From: VRUE01 sp033856275
GTDB taxonomy: Bacteria; Actinomycetota; Thermoleophilia; Solirubrobacterales; 70-9
DNA: 63,979 nucleotides
Assembly (NCBI GenBank): GCA_033856275.1
Contig: JAWVFJ010000002.1
Span: 1 to 63,979, forward strand
Reading direction: 5' to 3'
Below, one piece after another: positions 41,009 through 50,784 of this stretch (the stretch's first letter is position 1; every line of letters starts with the position of its first letter). Under the pieces are notes generated by a model. The model was not told the origin of the DNA, searched no databases, and saw nothing but the letters and a program-made list of their open reading frames with translations. A program made the translations under genes and the position numbers.

Positions 41009-42039
41009 CGGCGCTGCGCAGCTTCGGCTTGCTCGCGGCGATCGTGATTGTCGCCTACGCCCTGTTGCGGCGGCGCTCGCTGCGCAATGCCGACGTCGTG
41101 ATCCTGCTCGTCGCAGGACTTGGCTTGGCGATCGTCTCCGGCACGGAAATCACCGACAAGCTCCTCTCGGCCTTCTCCTTCGAAAGGGGCAACGGAGGCC
41201 GCATCCTCGGACTCGCCGTCTTCGCCATATTCATCCTCTTCCTGCTGATCCTGCGGGCTCTCTCGCAGGCGGCCCGCAATACGCGCCAGCTCTCCGCCGT
41301 ACTGGAGGGCCTGGCCTGGGAGGAATTCCGTCAGGCGACACTGCCCGAGCGCTTTCGCGGCCAGATCGCGATCCTCGTCCCGGCCTACAACGAGGCCGAG
41401 AACATCGGCTACGTGCTCGACCGCATGCCAAAAGAGGTCTGCGGCGTGCCGACCGCGGTGCTCGTGGTCGACGATGGCTCGCGCGACGGTACCGGCGACG
41501 TGGCCGCCGAGCATGGGGCCGTTGTCGCCCGCCACCTGATCAATCGCGGTGGCGGCGCAGCACTGCGTACCGGCTACCGGCTGATGGTCGAATCGGGCGC
41601 CGAGATCGTAGTGACGCTCGATGCCGACGGCCAGCACCTGCCGTCGGAGATGGAGCGCCTGGTCAAACCGGTGTTCGACGGCGAAGTCGACGTCGCCCAC
41701 GGCTCGCGCGTGCTCGGCCACGCGGATCGCAACCACTTCACTCGCGAGCTGGGCATCGTCTTCTTCAACCGCCTCGTCTCCGCGATCACCCGTACCCACG
41801 TCACCGATTGCTCCAACGGCTACCGGGCCGTGCGCACTACAGTGCTGCCACAGCTCGTCCTGCGCCAAGAGCAATTCCACACCTCGGAGTTCATGATCGA
41901 GGCGATCAAGCGCGGAGTCCCGGCCCGCGAGGTGCCGATCACGGTCGAGCGGCGCCTGCACGGCCACTCGAAGAAGCCCGCGGTCGTCCGCTACGGGCTC
42001 GGCTTCGCCAACGCGATCGTCCGCACCTGGCTGCGTTAG
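40972..42039 (+). CDS. Polyprenyl-phosphate glycosyltransferase: DUF2304 membrane domain fused to GT2
   Basis: A 355-aa protein in two parts. Residues about 10-110 hold membrane helices followed by a charged stretch (LLAAIVIVAYALLRRRSLRNADVVILLV, ILGLAVFAIFILFLLILRALSQAARNTRQL), resembling the small DUF2304 proteins usually encoded next to such transferases. Residues about 130-355 are a GT2 domain like dolichyl-phosphate mannose synthase: AILVPAYNEAENIGYVL, VLVVDDGSRDGTGDVAAEHG, NRGGGAALRTGYRL, TLDADGQHLPSEM, and DCSNGYRAVR. It would load a sugar onto polyprenyl phosphate for the two GT-C enzymes upstream. The start overlaps the preceding gene. Confidence 0.87.
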   Translation: MVPTAGIFPAELTALRSFGLLAAIVIVAYALLRRRSLRNADVVILLVAGLGLAIVSGTEITDKLLSAFSFERGNGGRILGLAVFAIFILFLLILRALSQAARNTRQLSAVLEGLAWEEFRQATLPERFRGQIAILVPAYNEAENIGYVLDRMPKEVCGVPTAVLVVDDGSRDGTGDVAAEHGAVVARHLINRGGGAALRTGYRLMVESGAEIVVTLDADGQHLPSEMERLVKPVFDGEVDVAHGSRVLGHADRNHFTRELGIVFFNRLVSAITRTHVTDCSNGYRAVRTTVLPQLVLRQEQFHTSEFMIEAIKRGVPAREVPITVERRLHGHSKKPAVVRYGLGFANAIVRTWLR

Positions 42040-43562
42040 CCGGCGGCGCGCGGCTCGATGGTGAGGCGGAGCGAGCGAATCGTCTCGCTTCCTGCCAGCA
42101 ACGCCCTGAAGGTAGCGGCCCCATGAAGGCGGACAAGGAAACGGGCGACACAGCTGCGGTCGAGGCGCTTTGAGCCGAACGGCTCGCCACCGCGGTTGAG
42201 CTGCACCCGATCGCCCTCGTGGCCAACGCATGGAGCCACCTGGGTGACGATCTTCAAGCGGGCGCCCGCGGGGCGGGCATGCAGTTGAAGGCGAAGGGGC
42301 TGAGGCTTTCGCCGCGGGACAACGATTTGCTCCGGGACAAGTCCAGAGACGGCTGGGGCGGTTGACGTCTCTGGCGGACAGGCCGATAGCGTCACTCCGA
42401 TCAGGCGATAGACCGTGCCGTCACCCGAAGCCACGTACAGACGCCCGCAGGCGTCTTCGCCAAACGAGCTCGGCCTGCTGACGCTGAGTCCCTCGGAGCG
42501 GTCATCATTGACAGGTTCGTCCACACTCGCCGGCAGGACGAGCGAGCGAATTTCCCCGGAGCAGAAGTCCGAGTAGAGGTAGCGGCCGAAGAGATTGCCG
42601 AGGGCCGGGTCACGGACGACGTAGCCGCCGATGACCGAGCAACCACTCGGCGAGCCGTTCGCGTGGGGATAGTCGAAGACAGGGCCGGTGAACGCACCTG
42701 CCGATTTGCAAGCCGGCTCCGGTTCGGGGTAAGCGATGAAGCCCTCCCGACAGTTCCAGCCGTAGTTTGCGCCGGCGCCGCCGACCGCGCCGCTGGCGGG
42801 GCTGGGCGCGAAGTCGATCTCCTCGCGGGTGTTCTGGCCGACGTCGGCGATCACCATGTCGCCACTGGCTCGGTCGAAGGAGAAGCGCCAGGGATTGCGC
42901 AGCCCGTAGGCCCAGGCCTCGTCACGCCCCATACCGCTCGCGAAGGGGTTGCCTGCCGGGATCGAGTAGGCCGGCGCCCGCCCAGGGTGCGGATCAATGC
43001 GGAGGATCTTGCCGAGCAGCACTTCGGTGTCCTGGCCGCTTTCGAGCGGGTCGCCTCCGCCACCGCCGTCGCCGAGTGAGATGTAGAGGTGACCGTCGGG
43101 CCCGAACTGCAACTGGCCGCCGTTGTGGTTGGCGTTCGCGGCGTGCCCGACGCTGAGAATCGGTTCACGGATCGGCGCGCCACCGCCAGGGCCAGAGCGG
43201 AAAGAGTCGACGTGGACATCGCCTTCCGCTCCGCCAGCCGCGACTGTGCCGGTATAGGCGGCGTAAAAGCGACCAGAGCTATCGAAATCCGGCGCCGGGG
43301 CGATCGAGAGCAGGCCGCGCTCGACTTCGCAGCAGCTCACCAGGGAGCTCAGGTCGGCAAGCTGGGTCGTCGCGCCCTGGCTGACTTCCTCCACTATGCC
43401 TTCGCGCTCAGCGACGAGCAGGCGTTCGCCATTGTCGGGATCGGAACTGATGAAGATCGGCTGTTTGAATTTGCCGATCGGTTCGAGTGCCGCGGCCGCC
43501 GCCGAGCCCGGCAGTGCGCAAAGCAGCGCGGCGAGCGCCCCAACCCAGATCAAGCGATGCAC
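42036..43562 (-). CDS. Secreted PQQ-dependent sugar dehydrogenase-like protein
   Basis: Exported six-bladed beta-propeller (508 aa) of the glucose/sorbosone dehydrogenase family. A signal peptide (VHRLIWVGALAALLCALPGSAAAAA) precedes KFKQPIFISSDPDNGERLLVAEREGIVEEV. Family segments: RGLLSIAPAPDFDSSGRFYAAYT, GGQLQFGPDGHLYISLGDGGGGGDP, GLRNPWRFSFDRASGDMVIADVGQNTREEIDF, and NYGWNCREG. The last 120 residues form an extra domain (QPLRLQLHARPAGARLKIVTQVAPC...) not part of the propeller. GTG 43562 is preferred, with GGGAGG upstream. The stop overlaps the convergent GT2 gene stop by four bases. The substrate is unknown. Confidence 0.88.
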   Translation of the reverse strand: MHRLIWVGALAALLCALPGSAAAAALEPIGKFKQPIFISSDPDNGERLLVAEREGIVEEVSQGATTQLADLSSLVSCCEVERGLLSIAPAPDFDSSGRFYAAYTGTVAAGGAEGDVHVDSFRSGPGGGAPIREPILSVGHAANANHNGGQLQFGPDGHLYISLGDGGGGGDPLESGQDTEVLLGKILRIDPHPGRAPAYSIPAGNPFASGMGRDEAWAYGLRNPWRFSFDRASGDMVIADVGQNTREEIDFAPSPASGAVGGAGANYGWNCREGFIAYPEPEPACKSAGAFTGPVFDYPHANGSPSGCSVIGGYVVRDPALGNLFGRYLYSDFCSGEIRSLVLPASVDEPVNDDRSEGLSVSRPSSFGEDACGRLYVASGDGTVYRLIGVTLSACPPETSTAPAVSGLVPEQIVVPRRKPQPLRLQLHARPAGARLKIVTQVAPCVGHEGDRVQLNRGGEPFGSKRLDRSCVARFLVRLHGAATFRALLAGSETIRSLRLTIEPRAAG

Positions 43563-43608
43563 GCAACCTCCCCGTAGATGGCGCTCCCTCTCTACCCGCC
43601 TGAAAGAC

Positions 43609-43893
43609 CTAGCCAACGCCGGGGTGCCGCACCGCCGCAGGGTCGGGCAGGTAGAGGTCGGCACCGCAGCGTGGGCAGACCTGGACGTAGAGCTTGACCA
43701 CCTTGTGGCAGTTGGGGCACTGGCGTTCGGGTTCGTTCTTCTCGGTGCGGTAGAGGATCACAGCGACCAGGCCAAGCAGGGGCAGCACGGCGCCGATCGC
43801 CAGCCAGAGCCAAAAAGAGCTGCCCTTGCCCTTGCCGATGAAGGCGGTGGCTAGGCCGAAGAAGAAGGCGATGACGAGGTACTCGAATCCCAC
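43609..43893 (-). CDS. Small membrane protein with C-terminal zinc ribbon
   Basis: A 94-aa protein of unknown function. Two hydrophobic helices (FEYLVIAFFFGLATAFIG and FWLWLAIGAVLPLLGLVAVILY) are followed by a zinc ribbon with CPNCHK and CPRCGAD, a four-cysteine metal site. GTG 43893 is the likely start; the gene then overlaps the upstream NADH dehydrogenase by 43 bases on the same strand. The short tail is YLPDPAAVRHPGVG. The overlap suggests co-transcription with the dehydrogenase but gives no clear function. Confidence 0.78.
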   Translation of the reverse strand: MGFEYLVIAFFFGLATAFIGKGKGSSFWLWLAIGAVLPLLGLVAVILYRTEKNEPERQCPNCHKVVKLYVQVCPRCGADLYLPDPAAVRHPGVG

Positions 43894-45176
43894 GTCCCTA
43901 TTGTCGCCTCCAGCGGCTTCGGGTGCCCGATCGAGCCCACCTCGGAAATGTCGCGGCGGAAGGGCAGGCTGGCCGTCCAATCGATCACCGCACGGGCCTT
44001 GCGCGCGGCGCCGGGGATCTGGCTCATGTGGTAGGTGCGGGCCATCCACCAAGCTGGGAAGCCGCGGAAGGTGCCGCTGCCGACCTTGCCCACCGCCTTG
44101 TAGCGGCCGAGGTTGACAAAGGCGGCATTGCCCTTGTACTCGAACGGACGCGGGCTACCGACACCGAGCTCGGCGGCGAGGTTGCGGGCGGCAACCGGGC
44201 CCTGGCGCACAGCGTGCTGTGCGGTCGGTGGGCAGAGCCCGCCTCGGGGGTCCGGCGCGGCCGCGCAGTCCCCGACCGCCCAGACCGAATCCAGCCCTTT
44301 GACGCGCAAGTGATCGTCAACCGGCACGCGACCGCGCTCGTCGAGCGGCAGTGAGAGCTGCCGCAGACTGGGGTGCGGCGCGACCCCCGCCGTCCAGACC
44401 ACGGTGCGAGTCGGCAGCGTCTCACCGGTGGCGATGCGGGCGCTGTTGGCGGTTACCTCCTCCAGCGTCGTGCCGAGGCGAATGTCGATGCCGCGGCCGC
44501 GCAGCTCGCGCAGGGCGTACTCGGCAAGCTCGGCGTCGATCTCGGGCAGCACCCGGTCGCTTGCCTCGACCAGTACCCAGCGCATCCCGTGCAGACGAGC
44601 CCGTGGATAGCTCTCGATCGCGTCGGCGGCGAAATCCTGCAGCTCGGCGAGGGCCTCGAGTCCGGCATAGCCGCCGCCGACGAAGACGTAGGTGAGCAGC
44701 TCGTCGCGGCGGGCCGCGTCCTCGCTCGCGTTGGCCGCCTCCAGGGTCTCGATCACGTGATTGCGCAGCCAGATCGCATCGGCGAGGCTCTTGAACCCGA
44801 TCGCGTGCTCGGACAGGCCCGGCACCGGCAGCACCCGTGAAACCGAACCGAGCGCGAGCAGCAACTGGTCGTAGCGAAGCTGCGCGGATTCGCCCTCGCG
44901 CGTGCGCAGCTCGACCGTCTTGGCGACCGGATCATGAGCGGCGATCGAGCCCAGCCTCAGGTAGGTGCGACTGAGGATCTCGCGCAGCGGAGTGACGACG
45001 TGCCGCGGCTCGAGCGTGCCCGCCGCAGCCTCGGGCAGGAACGGTGTGTAGAGCATGAAGTTGGTGTCGTTGACCAGCACCAACCGGGTCGACTGCCGCG
45101 GCATGATCCGCTCCAGCTCCCGAGCAGCCATCGCTCCGCCGAACCCTCCACCGGCGATGACGACGTTCCAGGCCAT
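43851..45176 (-). CDS. ndh: Type II NADH:quinone oxidoreductase (NDH-2)
   Basis: Membrane-associated flavoprotein (441 aa) passing electrons from NADH to menaquinone without pumping protons. FAD motif VVIAGGGFGGAMAARELERI at the N-terminus, VNDTNFMLYTPFLPEAAAGTLEPRHVV (quinone-side region), NAD motif VFVGGGYAGLEALAELQDF (about residue 165), and the second FAD segment VWAVGDCAAAPDP. The sequence AYKGNAAFVNLG-like FEYKGNAAFVNLGRYKAVGKV is typical near the C-terminus. It fits with the menaquinone genes in this window. A family relative with another electron acceptor cannot be excluded. Confidence 0.9.
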   Translation of the reverse strand: MAWNVVIAGGGFGGAMAARELERIMPRQSTRLVLVNDTNFMLYTPFLPEAAAGTLEPRHVVTPLREILSRTYLRLGSIAAHDPVAKTVELRTREGESAQLRYDQLLLALGSVSRVLPVPGLSEHAIGFKSLADAIWLRNHVIETLEAANASEDAARRDELLTYVFVGGGYAGLEALAELQDFAADAIESYPRARLHGMRWVLVEASDRVLPEIDAELAEYALRELRGRGIDIRLGTTLEEVTANSARIATGETLPTRTVVWTAGVAPHPSLRQLSLPLDERGRVPVDDHLRVKGLDSVWAVGDCAAAPDPRGGLCPPTAQHAVRQGPVAARNLAAELGVGSPRPFEYKGNAAFVNLGRYKAVGKVGSGTFRGFPAWWMARTYHMSQIPGAARKARAVIDWTASLPFRRDISEVGSIGHPKPLEATIGTWDSSTSSSPSSSA

Positions 45177-45188
45177 AACCTGAAGTTA

Positions 45189-45217
45189 GCACTTTGTAAC
45201 AAGCTGTCACAAAGTGC
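45189..45217. repeat. Hairpin between gatB and the NADH dehydrogenase gene
   Basis: Twelve-base arms (GCACTTTGTAAC at 45189-45200, GTCACAAAGTGC at 45206-45217; 11 matching) with a five-base loop. It lies between the gatB stop and the ndh start, both on the minus strand, and could serve as the gat operon terminator or as a regulator site for ndh. Confidence 0.65.
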
Positions 45218-45230
45218 CAGACCGCACTAC

Positions 45231-46662
45231 TCAGGCGTCCAACTTCTCCCTGATCAGGCGATTCACCTCGCCGCCGTCGGCGCGGCCCTTGGTCTCCTTC
45301 ATCACGGCGCCGACGATCGCGCCGATTGCCTTCTGGTTGCCGACGCGGATTTGTTCGGCTGCCTCGGGGTTGGCGTCGATCGCGGCGGCGACGATCGACT
45401 CCAGCTCGCCGCTGTCGGAGATCTGCGCGAGACCCTCGCGCTCGACGATCGCGGCGGGATCGCCGCCCTCGGCGACGAGTGCGGAGAGGACGGTCTTGCC
45501 GCTGCCGTGGGAGATCTTCTTCTCCTGAACGAGACCAATCAGGGCGGCGAGGGCACCTGGGTCGACCTTCGATTCGGCGGCGCTTGCCTCTCCGCCGCCT
45601 TGACGCAGGGCCGCAGCCAGCTCACCGGTGACCCAGTTGGCGACGATGCGTGCCTCGACGCTGGCTGCCTCCCTGGCCGTCCGCTCGAAATAGTCCGCCG
45701 TCTCGGGATCGGTCGCCAGCAGGGCGGCGACGTCCTCGGCCAGGCCGAGTTGGTCGCGATAGCGCTCGCTCCTTGCGGCGGGCAGCTCCGGCAGCAACTC
45801 CCGCGCTTCACGCAGCATCTCCTTGGTTGGCGCAATCGGGACAAGATCAGGCTCCGGGAAGTAGCGGTAGTCGTGCGCTTCCTCCTTCGAGCGCAGCGGG
45901 TGCAGGGTGCCATCCTCAGGGTGGAAATGGAGGGTCTCCTGCTCGACTGCCCCTCCCGCTTCGATCAACTCGCGCTGACGCGCCAGCTCGGCTTCGATCC
46001 CGCGCTCGAGGAAGCGGAAGCTGTTCATGTTCTTCAACTCGGTCTTGGTCCCCAGCTCCTCGCTCCCGGCTGGCCGCACGGAGATGTTGCCGTCGACGCG
46101 CAGGCTGCCCTCCTCCATGTTGACGTCGGAGACGCCGAGCTGGCGCACGGTCTCGCGCAGCAAGCGCGCCCAGGCAGCGGCCTCGGCTGCGCTGCGAAGG
46201 TCGGGCTCGGTGACGATCTCGACCAGTGGCGTGCCGCCGCGGTTGAAGTCGACCAGCGAAGCGCCGGAGCCATGGATCCGCCCCGACTCGCCGACATGGA
46301 TCATCTTCGCCGCATCCTCCTCGAGGTGGGCACGGTGGATGCGCACGTCGCCGAGCCGGCCGGCGCCGGCGATCGGAATGTCGTATTGGCTGATCTGGTA
46401 GGCCTTGGGACTGTCGGGATAGAAGTAGTTCTTGCGGTGAAAGATCGAGCGAGGCGCCACCTCGCATTCCAGCGCGGCGGCGATCTGCAGGGCGAAGTGG
46501 ACAGCCTGCTCGTTGACGACCGGCAGGACCCCGGGATGGGCGAGGCAGACTGGGCAGGTGTGCACGTTGGGCTGATCGCCGAAAGAGAGCTCGCAGCCGC
46601 AGAACATCTTCGTCTTGGTGGCAAGCTGGACGTGAATCTCCAGTCCGATCACGGCCTCGAGC

Positions 46663-46670
<8 letters not shown>
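45231..46670 (-). CDS. gatB: Asp-tRNA(Asn)/Glu-tRNA(Gln) amidotransferase subunit B
   Basis: tRNA-binding and kinase subunit (479 aa) of GatCAB, which converts mischarged Glu-tRNA(Gln) and Asp-tRNA(Asn). Seen: EAVIGLEIHVQLATKTKMFCGCELSFGDQPNVHTCPVCLAHPGVLPVVN (with metal-binding cysteines), KNYFYPDSPKAYQISQYDIPI, and VDFNRGGTPLVEIVTEPDLRS. The C-terminal part (about 330-479) is the helical/YqeY tail. GTG 46670 overlaps the end of gatA by eight bases and gives the family N-terminus. Confidence 0.96.
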
Positions 46671-48108
<1,438 letters not shown>

Positions 48109-48399
48109 CTAGTCCTCGGCCTGCGGCGAGGGCACCCGGAACATGCCGTCGACCGGCTCGGGCGCCTGCGCAAGAGCAACCTCCGGCGACAGGCTCTCAT
48201 GCGGCACATCCGCCCGCAACACATTCTCCAGCTCGACCACATGCGAGGTGGGCTCCACGTCATCGAGGTCGAGCTCGGCGATCCGATTGACGTGCTCCAA
48301 AATCCCCGACAGCTCTCCCGCCATCGTCTCGACCTCTTCTTCGGAAAGGCCAAGGCGAGCCAGCTTCGCCACGTGCAATACCTGCTCCCGCTCGATCAC
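48109..48399 (-). CDS. gatC: Asp-tRNA(Asn)/Glu-tRNA(Gln) amidotransferase subunit C
   Basis: Small linker subunit (96 aa) that holds GatA and GatB together. It shows the family pattern REQVLHVAKLARLGLSEEEVETMAGELSGILEHVNRIAELDLDDVEPTSHV and, near the end, MFRVPSPQ. Start is GTG 48399. It is the first gene of the gatCAB operon and is divergent, 32 bases apart, from the plus-strand membrane protein gene. Confidence 0.94.
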   Translation of the reverse strand: MIEREQVLHVAKLARLGLSEEEVETMAGELSGILEHVNRIAELDLDDVEPTSHVVELENVLRADVPHESLSPEVALAQAPEPVDGMFRVPSPQAED

Positions 48400-48431
48400 G
48401 CGCGTGATTCTAGGAGTTAGAGTCCGGCGCG

Positions 48432-48875
48432 ATGCAGGGAGAGACGGCAGAGAAGTTCGTGGTGCTGAATCTGCGCCTGCTCGCGGCCAGCTTCGCCGTC
48501 GTCGGTATCCTCTTCATCGCCGTCCCCAGCGGAGTCCTCGACGTGATCTCCGACGTCGGCAAGTGGTTCGGCAACGACACGCGGGCGCCGCACACGCAGG
48601 AGGACCTCTGGCTGGCGCTGGCCTTCGCCTACATGGTGGTGATCACCGGCATCTGCCTGGTGGCGCAGATGGACGTGGTTCGCTACCGCCCGCTGCTCTT
48701 GGTGCTGGCGGCGGGCAAGACCGCGTCCTCGCTTGGCTCGCTTGCCTTCTTCCTGATCGACGAACGAGTCTTTATCTACCTGCTCAACTTCCTCGTCGAT
48801 GGCTTCCTCGCTCTGCTCGCGCTCTGGCTTTTCTCGCTCGCCGGCCGCACCGGGCGGGCGGCGGCGCCTGGCTGA
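48432..48875 (+). CDS. Small integral membrane protein of unknown function
   Basis: A 147-aa protein with about four hydrophobic helices: LNLRLLAASFAVVGILFIAVPSGVL, LWLALAFAYMVVITGICLVA, PLLLVLAAGKTASSLGSLAFFL and VFIYLLNFLVDGFLALLALWLFSLAG. The loop after helix 1 contains GKWFGNDTRAPHTQEDLW. I recognise no family. The next gene (GMC oxidoreductase) is open in the same reading frame from the base after this gene's TGA stop, so the two are probably co-transcribed and may be functionally linked. Start ATG 48432 is the only good choice. Confidence 0.8.
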   Translation: MQGETAEKFVVLNLRLLAASFAVVGILFIAVPSGVLDVISDVGKWFGNDTRAPHTQEDLWLALAFAYMVVITGICLVAQMDVVRYRPLLLVLAAGKTASSLGSLAFFLIDERVFIYLLNFLVDGFLALLALWLFSLAGRTGRAAAPG

Positions 48876-49133
48876 CAGCGCCGGCCGGGGCTCTCCGCCG
48901 CCGAGCAACGCACCCTGGGCGCGATCTGCGCGGCGATAGCGCCCGGCCTCGACGGGCTGCCAGCGGCGGAGCGTGACGTCGACGTCTCCGGCCCGGTCGC
49001 GGAGTTCCTGCGCTCCGCATCGCCCCGAGCGCTGACGCGGATCAAGCTCGGACTGCGCGCCTTTGAGTGGCTGCCCTTCCCCTGGCGCTTCAGCCACCTC
49101 GACGCCGCCGCCCGAGATGGCTTCCTGCGGGGC

Positions 49134-50762
49134 ATGGAGGAGTCGCGCTTTGGCCTGCACCACGAGTTGCTGCTGATGGCCAAGGTCCTCTCGACGCTCG
49201 GTTACGCGGTCGTGCCGGAGGTTGAAGAGCGGATCGGATTCACCGCGAGCTGTCGCACTGCCGACGGCTCCAAGCCGGAGCCCGCCGGCTCGCTCGGAAA
49301 GACCACCCCCAGCGGGAAGGATGAGGAATGCGACGTCGTCATCGTCGGCTCGGGAGCTGGAGGGGCCGTTGCGGCGGCGACGCTTGCCGAGGCAGGCCTC
49401 GACGTGATCGTGCTCGAGGCGGGCGAGAGCTTCAACCGCGAGAACTACCCAGGGGAGCCGCTCGACGCGATCGCCCGCCTCTACCGCGACAGCGGCCTGA
49501 CCATCGCCGAGGGGCGGCCGCCGATCCCGGTGCCGGTCGGGCGCGCCGTCGGTGGCACCACCGTCGTCAACTCCGGCACCTGCTTCCGCGCGCCCGAGCC
49601 AGTGCTGGCGGACTGGCGGCAGCGCTTCGGCGTCGAGTGGGCCACGGACCTGGACTCCGAGTTCGTCGAAGCCGAGGAGTTCCTCGAGGTGACTCCAGTC
49701 GACGTCGAGCGAATGGGCCGCAACGGCCAGTTGGCGATGGAGGGAGCAGCGGCGATCGGAGCCTCCGGCGGGCCGATCTCCCGCAACGCCGGCAACTGCG
49801 TGCAGTGCAGCTCCTGCCCCTTCGGCTGCGAGATCGATGCCAAGCGCGGCATGCACGTCAGCTACCTGCCGCGTGCCGTCGCGGCGGGTGCCCGCCTGCG
49901 CACCGGCGTCGATGCCCGGCGTGTGCTCGTCGCGAACGGCCGCGCCATCGGAGTGGGCTGTAGCGCCGCTGCAGACCGAGGGACGTACACCGTGCGCGCC
50001 CGCCGCGCCACGATCATCGCCGGGGGGGCATTCGGCACACCGGAGCTTTTGCTCCGCTCAGGCCTCGGTGGCCACCAGGTCGGACGCAACCTCCATATCC
50101 ATCCCGCCTGCTGGGTCGGCGCCCGCTACGAGGAAGACGTGCGGGGATGGGATGGCGTGATGCAGAGCTACTACATCGACGAGTGGGGGCCGCAGCGGCT
50201 TCTGCTCGAGGCCACCTTCACGCCGCTCGCCTTCGGCGGCGCCTGGCTGCGCGGCGCCGGCAGAGAGCACCAGCGCTCGATGCTCGAATTCGGCCACGTC
50301 GGCTCGATCGGCGTCCACCTCTCCGACAGCTCCAGCGGCCGCATCGGCCTAACGAGCGACGGCTCCCTCCGGGCCCGCTACACCCTCACCGACGACGACA
50401 CCGACCGCCTCATCTACGGCATCGCCCGGGCCGCCGAAATCCATTTCGCCGCTGGCGCCACCGAGATCTACCCAAACATCGCCCGCGCGGCAGTGCTGAC
50501 ACCGTCCCACCTGCCCGAGTTCGAAGCCACCCGCTTCAAGCCCTCGGAGCTGCGCCTAGAGGCCTTCCACCCAATGGGCACTGCTCGCATTGCGCCTGAA
50601 CGCAAGGGAGTTTGCGGCCCCGATGGCTCGGTCCGCGGCATCCACGATCTCTACGTTGCCGACGCCTCCCTCTTCCCCACCTCTGTCGGCGTCAACCCGA
50701 TGTTGACCATCGTCGCCTTCGCCAGTCGCATCGCCTCCGAGCTAGCGCAGAGGCCTGGGTAA
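49134..50762 (+). CDS. GMC-family FAD oxidoreductase with N-terminal helical domain
   Basis: Flavin-dependent alcohol/sterol oxidoreductase (542 aa from ATG 49134). FAD motif DVVIVGSGAGGAVAAATLAEAGLDVIVLEAGESF (about residue 65), VGGTTVVNSGTCFRAP, a cysteine-bearing CVQCSSCPFGCEIDAKRG, and the GMC C-terminal motif FHPMGTARIAPERKGVCGPDGSVRGIHDLYVADASLFPTSVGVNPMLTIVAFASRIA. Coding sense clearly continues upstream of the ATG to about 48891 (GLSAAEQRTLGAICAAIAPGLDG, then ALTRIKLGLRAFEWLPF), a helical domain seen on related proteins. Yet no ATG, GTG or TTG lies between the previous gene's in-frame TGA (48873-48875) and 49134. True start unknown. Confidence 0.85.
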   Translation: MEESRFGLHHELLLMAKVLSTLGYAVVPEVEERIGFTASCRTADGSKPEPAGSLGKTTPSGKDEECDVVIVGSGAGGAVAAATLAEAGLDVIVLEAGESFNRENYPGEPLDAIARLYRDSGLTIAEGRPPIPVPVGRAVGGTTVVNSGTCFRAPEPVLADWRQRFGVEWATDLDSEFVEAEEFLEVTPVDVERMGRNGQLAMEGAAAIGASGGPISRNAGNCVQCSSCPFGCEIDAKRGMHVSYLPRAVAAGARLRTGVDARRVLVANGRAIGVGCSAAADRGTYTVRARRATIIAGGAFGTPELLLRSGLGGHQVGRNLHIHPACWVGARYEEDVRGWDGVMQSYYIDEWGPQRLLLEATFTPLAFGGAWLRGAGREHQRSMLEFGHVGSIGVHLSDSSSGRIGLTSDGSLRARYTLTDDDTDRLIYGIARAAEIHFAAGATEIYPNIARAAVLTPSHLPEFEATRFKPSELRLEAFHPMGTARIAPERKGVCGPDGSVRGIHDLYVADASLFPTSVGVNPMLTIVAFASRIASELAQRPG

Positions 50763-50784
50763 CCCAGCCCTCCCTACGCCAGGT

